Shown: in pieces, positions 58,483 through 64,000 of the stretch
Layout: every line of letters starts with the position of its first letter
Numbering within the stretch: the first letter of the stretch is position 1
Assembly: GCA_963971535.1 (NCBI GenBank)
Contig: OZ020589.1
Span: 51,537,956-51,601,955 of the forward strand
DNA from: Notolepis coatsorum
Taxonomy: Eukaryota > Chordata > Actinopteri > Aulopiformes > Paralepididae
Direction of reading: 5' to 3'
Length of the DNA: 64,000 nt
The notes under the pieces: model-generated
What the model was told of the DNA's origin: nothing
Seen by the model: the letters and a program-made list of their open reading frames with translations, nothing else
Databases searched by the model: none
Program-made: the position numbers and the translations under genes

Positions 58483-58769
58483 GTATAGGCCAGGGGTCCC
58501 CAAACTTTTTCCTGTGAGGGCCACATAACTTTTCCCTTCTCTGGTGGGGGCCGGGGTCAGTTTATAACAGAAAAAGTGTGACGATCGCAGGGGTGCCTAA
58601 ACGTAAACATTTATTGTTTTCCAGAAAGCCACACATAACCAAATATTAATAACCCTTTCCGGGATCTTCACAGAAAAAAAGTCAGGAAATAAATAATAAC
58701 ACTATTAATGAAATAAATAACACTATTTATGAAATAAAAATACAGTACCTAGCTCTAGCTCTGTACTAT

Positions 58770-58919
58770 TTAAAAGCACAGTGCAGGACACACTGAAAGG
58801 TTATCGCACCTCAGAGATGGCAGTGGACATGTATGACAGGACAAAGGCCATATGTAATGGCCTTGGGATTGAGGAACATACTACCAGCCAAAGGAGGAAG
58901 CAGAAAAAGGATGGACGAG
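58770..58919 (+). pseudogene. hAT transposase C-terminal-like fragment
   Basis: Reads STVQDTLKGYRTSEMAVDMY, then DRTKAICNGLGIEE and QRRKQKKDGR, up to the LTR target site. The pattern of a helix with D-x-L-x-x-Y-R and then L-G-I followed by a basic stretch recalls the region before the zinc-binding or C-terminal part of hAT proteins in the 52-kDa-repressor group. It is short and the match is from memory. Confidence 0.5.
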
Positions 58920-59487
58920 TGTTACGATTCTTGGAGCGTTTCGCTGGCATGTCGATGGTAGAGAGAAGTAGAACCCGGTATGCAGATTTAACACGAGGAG
59001 AGGTAGTGCAGGATGAAAATAGATGAAGCACGAGTCGTGGATGAAAGTAATAAGCACTTTACTTTAACATGGCAAACAATACAAAACTGACTCACTGATA
59101 AGAACGGAGAAACAAAAGGTTGACAACACACAGGACGAGGGTAACATGAACAATGACCGAGCACAGGAGGGCAGGGCAAACAACACTAATATACACAGAC
59201 TAATTGACACATGAGGGTGATTGGAAACAAGACCCAGCTGTGTGGGAAAGACTGAATAGCCTGGGGTAACATACTGAAACATGAGGAGACTAAATAACAC
59301 ATAGATACAAACAGGGGGAGAATACACTAGACTAGACAATGGGGCACAACAGATACACAGACAACAAACAAGTGAGCACAACAGACAACAAATTAATAAA
59401 CATAGATAAACACAAATGCAGTGGTGTAATGTTCATGAGTGGTGCTGCAAGTCCAATGACCGGTCCATTAGGACCGGGGGCGTGACA
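58920..59487 (-). repeat. LTR of element 3 (568 bp)
   Basis: Uninterrupted copy. It serves as the reference for locating the hAT in its partner. Confidence 0.88.
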
Positions 59488-60288
59488 GTACCCCGCCCTC
59501 AAAGGTCGACTCCCAGGCGACCTAGCAGGCCCCCCGGGAACGGGAAGGGTGGGAGCAGCACCGGCGAAAAGGTGCGGAGGGAGGAAGGGTGGACGAGGGA
59601 CGTGGCTCGGCCTAGCAGGCCCCCCGGGAACGGGAAGGGTGGGAGGGAGGGTAGCAGCGTCGGCGCAGAGGTGCGGGGGGAGGAAGGGGGGTCGAGGAAC
59701 GGGGCTCCTGGGAACTGGGTCGGGGGGAGGGGACTGACGAGGAGGGCTGGAGCAGGGAAGGATGGAGGGTAAAGGCAACGGCTCCAGAGTAGGACCTGGG
59801 GCTGGGGTCTCCTCTGCGGCGAAACCCACCGCCGAACCCCGAACCGAAGGCTCCCTGGCGGCAGGACGCGGTGCAGGACCCCCAACCGGGGTCCCTCCGG
59901 CAGCCAAATTCGGCGTCGACCTCCAGGTCTGCCATGGTGGTATCACATCCTCCGGAACCCCCCAGGGCGGCGGAGACCTCGACCAGGCCGGCGAGGAAGA
60001 CCTGCAGTCCTGGGAACCCCCTCCCCTGGGGCTGTGGCGTCGGGATCCGCGCCCCTTCCCCGACGCTCCCCTGCGGACCAGGCGACTCCCCACCCAGGGA
60101 TCCAGCACAGCAGTGACCGCGGCGCAAGCACCGGTTGTCATCGGCGCCGCTGGTCCGGCCACCGCGTCCCATGGTGCCAGATCCCGAGCGGTCGCCTGGT
60201 CGGCACGCAGGACCGAAGCGCCCAGGATCCCGAGCGCGAAGCTCGCTCCGTCTCTCCTTTCTGCCGGGTTCAGGTGTGGCTCGGTCAT
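59488..60288 (-). CDS. open frame filling the internal region of LTR element 3
   Basis: From the ATG at 60288, two bases inside the LTR boundary, the minus strand stays open across the whole internal region and into the LTR. It starts MTEPHLNPAERRDGAS and is then Pro/Arg/Gly-rich, with a duplicated segment (LPVPGGPARPSHVPRPPFLP and a second copy with SPGSRP). I recognise no domain. The region is very GC-rich and other frames are long-open too, so coding is uncertain. If real it might be a leftover gag start. An 89-bp tandem duplication lies at about 59520-59697. Confidence 0.3.
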
Positions 60289-60290
60289 TC

Positions 60291-61838
60291 TGTTACGATT
60301 CCTGGAGCGTTCCGCTGGCATGTCGATGGTAGAGAGAAGTAGAACCCGGTATGCAGATTTAACACAAGGAGAGGTAGTGCAGGATGAAAATAGATGAAGC
60401 ACGAGTCGTGGATGAAAGTAATAAGCACTTTACTTTAACGTGGCAAACAATACAAAACTGACTCACTGATAAGAACGGAGAAACAAAAGGTTGACAACAC
60501 ACAGGACGAGGGTAACATGAACAATGACCGAGCACAGGAGGGCAGGGCAAACAACACTAATATACACAGACTAATTGACACATGAGGGTGATTGGAAACA
60601 AGACCCAGCTGTGTGGGAAATACTGAACAGCCTGGGGTAACATACTGAAACATGAGGAGACTAAATAACACATAGATACAAACAGGGGGAGAATACACTA
60701 GACTAGACAATGGGGCACAACAGATACACCAGGGTTTCCGTTAGAAAAAATTGTTGCCGGTCTCAGGGTCCGGTAGATTTTTATCTACCGGTCAAATGAG
60801 AGCAATTCCGGTCAGAGTTTATTGAGCTTAAAAACAACAGGCTATATAAAGAATGACATCCTCAAGGCATGTCGATTTATAATATTTTAACTTAAAGCTA
60901 GGCTACTTTTGCGTATACAGTCATTATATTCCAAATAAAATAAGTCCAGAGACTCCGTGCTGCTGCCGACTTTAAATCAAATAGACCTGTGTCTGTGGGC
61001 AGTCGGCCCGACATTAATAAACAGCAGTCTGTTATAATCACATTTATGAGCTAACGAATTCCGTTATATTGGACATTTGTATTAATTATATCAAGCGAAG
61101 AACTGAGAAATTTGGCAGAGAGACGGCAACATTATCGTGGGTTTGCGTGATGTATATCTCCACCTAGTCCCAACGACTTGGTGCTGGTCATAATGTCCGG
61201 TGAAAACAACTCCCTCCAAGCACAACTTGACCACCCGAACCGTACCAAAACAGGCCAAAATTAAATAGCCCATGCGACGAACGATTCATTACATTCGTTT
61301 CATCGTTGCTCCACCAAGCAGCCGGTCCAACAATATCAGCGCGAGCGCCGCAGTTAGTTTGCAAGAAGCATCCAGCTGCAGACCCGCAGAGCAGCTTTCC
61401 AGGTCTGGGGACCGCACTGTGCCAGCAAAGCTGGTGGGTTCTGTGGGTCTGCAGCTGCATGCCTTCCGCAAATCCAGCAGCAAGCTCTCGCTGAGCGAAG
61501 CAACGACAACAAACGCAATGATTGTTTCGTTCATCGCATAGGCCACCCAACTCCAGCCCATCCAAATACAATTCAAATAATCAAACTGTGCCCAGAGGGA
61601 ACTATTTTCACCGGACACTATGACCGGAGAGATTAAATTTGTCGGACTTCAACAGATTTTGCCAGTCAAATACCGGTAATTACCGGCTAACGGAAACGCT
61701 GAGATACACAGACAACAAACAAGTGAGCACAACAGATAACAAATTAATAAACATAGATAAACACAAATGCAGTGGTGTAATGTTCATGAGTGGTGCTGCA
61801 AGTCCAATGACCGGTCCATTGGGACCGGGGGCGTGACA
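60291..61838 (-). repeat. LTR of element 3, split by a hAT
   Basis: Matches 58920-59487 from 60291 to 60729 and from 61702 to 61838. Confidence 0.85.
60730..61701. mobile_element. hAT-type DNA transposon inside the LTR
   Basis: The duplication AGATACAC lies at 60722-60729 and 61702-61709. Ends are cagggtttccgttag and, read inward, cagcgtttccgttag. Same family as 56813-57702, inverted. No intact transposase. Confidence 0.93.
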
Positions 61839-61847
61839 GACGAGTAT

Positions 61848-62800
61848 CAGTGGCGGCTGCTGACCAAATTTCTTGGTGAAGCACAAAATTATTATATTAT
61901 ATTATATATTAAATTATATTTTTAAAACCATCCCCAACGCTGCAATTCCTCCCAGGTGTCAGGCTCCTCATTAGCTTCCATTCATTTTGGGGATCATGTT
62001 TAAATATCATACTTCTGAAGTATAAACAAACTATACTGCTGTGACGATTTTAATAAAACAGACCATTCTGAGTCAATGGTACAGCAAAACTGTACATTGG
62101 AATATTGGTAAACATATCGGTCAATCCCATTGCCCCGTGGGATTATGCCCCCCCCCCCCCCCTCCCCGCGGCGATATTAATATTTGATTAGAAACACAAG
62201 CAAGGCTTGCCGCGACTCATCTGGTCCTTGGGGGCTACCTGGTGCCCTCGGGAACTGTGTTGGTGTATTACACACGCAAGGCCACAGCGGCCAATGAATT
62301 CATAATCACTGTAAAATATATATATATATTTTAAATGCACTCACCACACAACAGCCAAAGCAGTGACCGATCTCATCTTCCATTGAATATTGCAGCTTCT
62401 CCATCGTGACAAGTCCGACTCGAGTCGAGACACGTTCTTTTATCCCATGGAAAGTGTAAACCGCACCACTTCCGGTATTTTGAGCTTATGGGAGGTTCGG
62501 GGGGGAAGGCAGCGCATTCGTCCCCCCGCCCCCCTCCTCCTCACAAGCTCCATGTAACGCGGAAGTGCAGTGGTCTATGCCATGTCTCGCAGCTCCTCTC
62601 TGATTGAGTCTCAGACCGTTGTGGGCTGTCAATCATTCAACCCGTGTTCGTGAGTAGCGTGCGCAAAGTTGATTTTGAGTTAGATGACTCAAATAGCCTA
62701 TTTTGATTGGATAATAGAATAAAAAGATCAACCCGTGCAGGGAAAGTTGCACTTGAGTGATTGACAGCTAGCCATTACTGACTGCAGGCCTGATCAGAGC
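61848..62800. mobile_element. probable hAT fragment, one end seen
   Basis: cagtggcggctgctgacc opens here, close in style to the hAT end at 3579. A matching right end was not found, so its extent is a guess. Contains a C-run (62148-62162). Confidence 0.35.
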
Positions 62801-62881
62801 TGTCACTTTTGGCCATTTTTGAAGAAAAAATTATTTCACTGCCATTTTTTTTACAGAGGAAAACATTTCTAATAAAATAAT

Positions 62882-62990
<109 letters not shown>

Positions 62991-63575
62991 CATTTTATTT
63001 ATAAGGCGCCTTTCAGGACACTAAAAAAAGTCCACAAATCGGTGAATGAAAGAATTATAGGATCAAATGAAAACTACTACTTACTAAAAATGGATGTTTA
63101 AAAGTACTAAAAACAAAAACAAAATATCAACCACTAACAAACATTCAGCACAGACAATGGGGATGCTGCCATCTTCAATTTTGTATACATTTTTTTTTTT
63201 TTAAGCCGTGCCAAATGTGGGGGCAGGCCGGATCCGGCCCGCGGGCCGTAGTTTGGAGACCACTGGTATAGGCTATAGCATCCATTCAACAGAATGAGAG
63301 GAGAGAAAAGACAATAAGAAAAAGAAAAAGAGAGGTTACGTAACTACTTTTTAACATGAAGCATCACATGAAGCATCACATATTGCACAAGGCACACATT
63401 AAATGCCCACCCCTCCTGTATTGTTGAGAAACGAAAGCCTAGTTTAATACTCACACAGACTCAGTACCAGGGGGGAATGCACTTGAATAAGTCATGACAG
63501 TTAACTAACGACGGGCTAGATAGCCTGCAGTCCTGGACCTGTTAATAGCTCAGTCTGTCAAAGGAGCCTTTAAAA

Positions 63576-64000
63576 CAGGGGTCTCAAATTCGCGGCCTGC
63601 GGGCCAATTGCGGCCCGCTGGATGATATTTTGCGGCCCCCCAGATGATTTCCACAAACAAAAAAACAATATTCTTTTATTTTTTTGCAGTCATGTCATCA
63701 CAAACACTGGCATTTAAAGGGTACAAATAAAACAATTCCTGCACCAGAATGCAGGAAATTAAGTCTTTGTAACACAAAATCTCCTGGTGGGGGACCCCCC
63801 GCTTAAAAAGTGGCCTGACTGGGGCTATATTTCGCACTATATTTTTATTTTCTGGCCTGAATGATTTCCCCAGTCTGGCCCTGGTTAAAAGCCTCCAATG
63901 CTTATTAGTGTGTGTGCGTTTGAACTTTGCATGTTTCAACCATACATTTCCATAAAAATAAAAATAAATACTTGAAACCCTTTTTGTGTGGAATATTTGA
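63576..64000. mobile_element. hAT-type left end running off the window
   Basis: caggggtctcaaattcgcgg and the gcggcc-rich start that follows match the style of the element at 58491. The frame at 63676-63939 (minus) is not recognisable. The right end is beyond the window. Confidence 0.5.

Larger units (their letters stand above)
58920..61838 (-). mobile_element. non-autonomous LTR retroelement 3
   Basis: LTRs at 58920-59487 and 60291-61838 (the second split by a hAT) are flanked by the 6-bp duplication GACGAG (58914-58919 and 61839-61844). Both start tgttacgattc and end gcgtgaca. In minus orientation the internal region ends gagggcggggtac, a polypurine tract directly before the LTR. The LTRs differ at roughly eight places, so the insertion is fairly recent. 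There is no gag or pol homology. Confidence 0.85.

Overview
The window looks like repeat-dominated euchromatin of a ray-finned (teleost) fish. There is no operon, rRNA gene or compact gene cluster. Instead it holds long microsatellites, many hAT-type DNA transposons with intact 8-bp target duplications, PIF/Harbinger and TTAA-type DNA elements, BEL/Pao and other LTR retroelements, and several clades of LINE (RTE-like, L2/CR1-like, Tx1/L1-like). This mix is typical of fish genomes; the organism call is inference, not proof. Family names below come from coding motifs, terminal repeats and target duplications, not from a database search.

The only good candidate for a host protein-coding exon lies at 9234-9303 (+): an ATG in strong context, a 23-codon signal-peptide-like stretch, and an exact AAG|GTGAGT splice donor. 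No later exon was recognised in the window.

Layout. 1-230: RTE-like LINE scrap. 2.5-7.85 kb: a minus-strand LTR element whose right-hand repeat is intact and whose left-hand repeat is split by a 2.4-kb hAT. 8-10 kb: microsatellites, the candidate first exon and a 39-bp perfect hairpin. 10.5-14 kb: LINE scraps. 14.3-15.9 kb: a Harbinger-type element with a 234-bp inner palindrome. 16.3-17.2 kb: a hAT. 18.5-21.5 kb: an RTE-like LINE with a 16-bp target duplication, split by a hAT. 22.1-25.0 kb: a solo LTR, another LTR-like block and minisatellites. 25.1-26.2 kb: a hAT. 28.4-49.1 kb: a 20.7-kb block bounded by hAT-type ends and a near-perfect 8-bp duplication, lying exactly inside one L2-like LINE copy. 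That block contains a BEL/Pao element (itself carrying two DNA transposons), a Tx1/L1-like LINE (carrying one hAT), a TTAA element, further LINE copies and a gag-like fragment. 50-52.6 kb: a second minus-strand LTR element ending in a 42-bp minisatellite. 52.8-54.2 kb: the longest copy of a LINE whose 3' tail recurs at least nine times in the window. 54.5-54.7 kb: two tRNA-like sequences flanking telomere-like repeats. 56.8-57.7 kb: a hAT. 58.5-63.3 kb: a three-level nest (hAT containing an LTR element containing a hAT). The window ends inside another hAT-like end.

The elements do not work together as a pathway. Their value is stratigraphic: target duplications and interrupted frames let the order of insertion be read directly.
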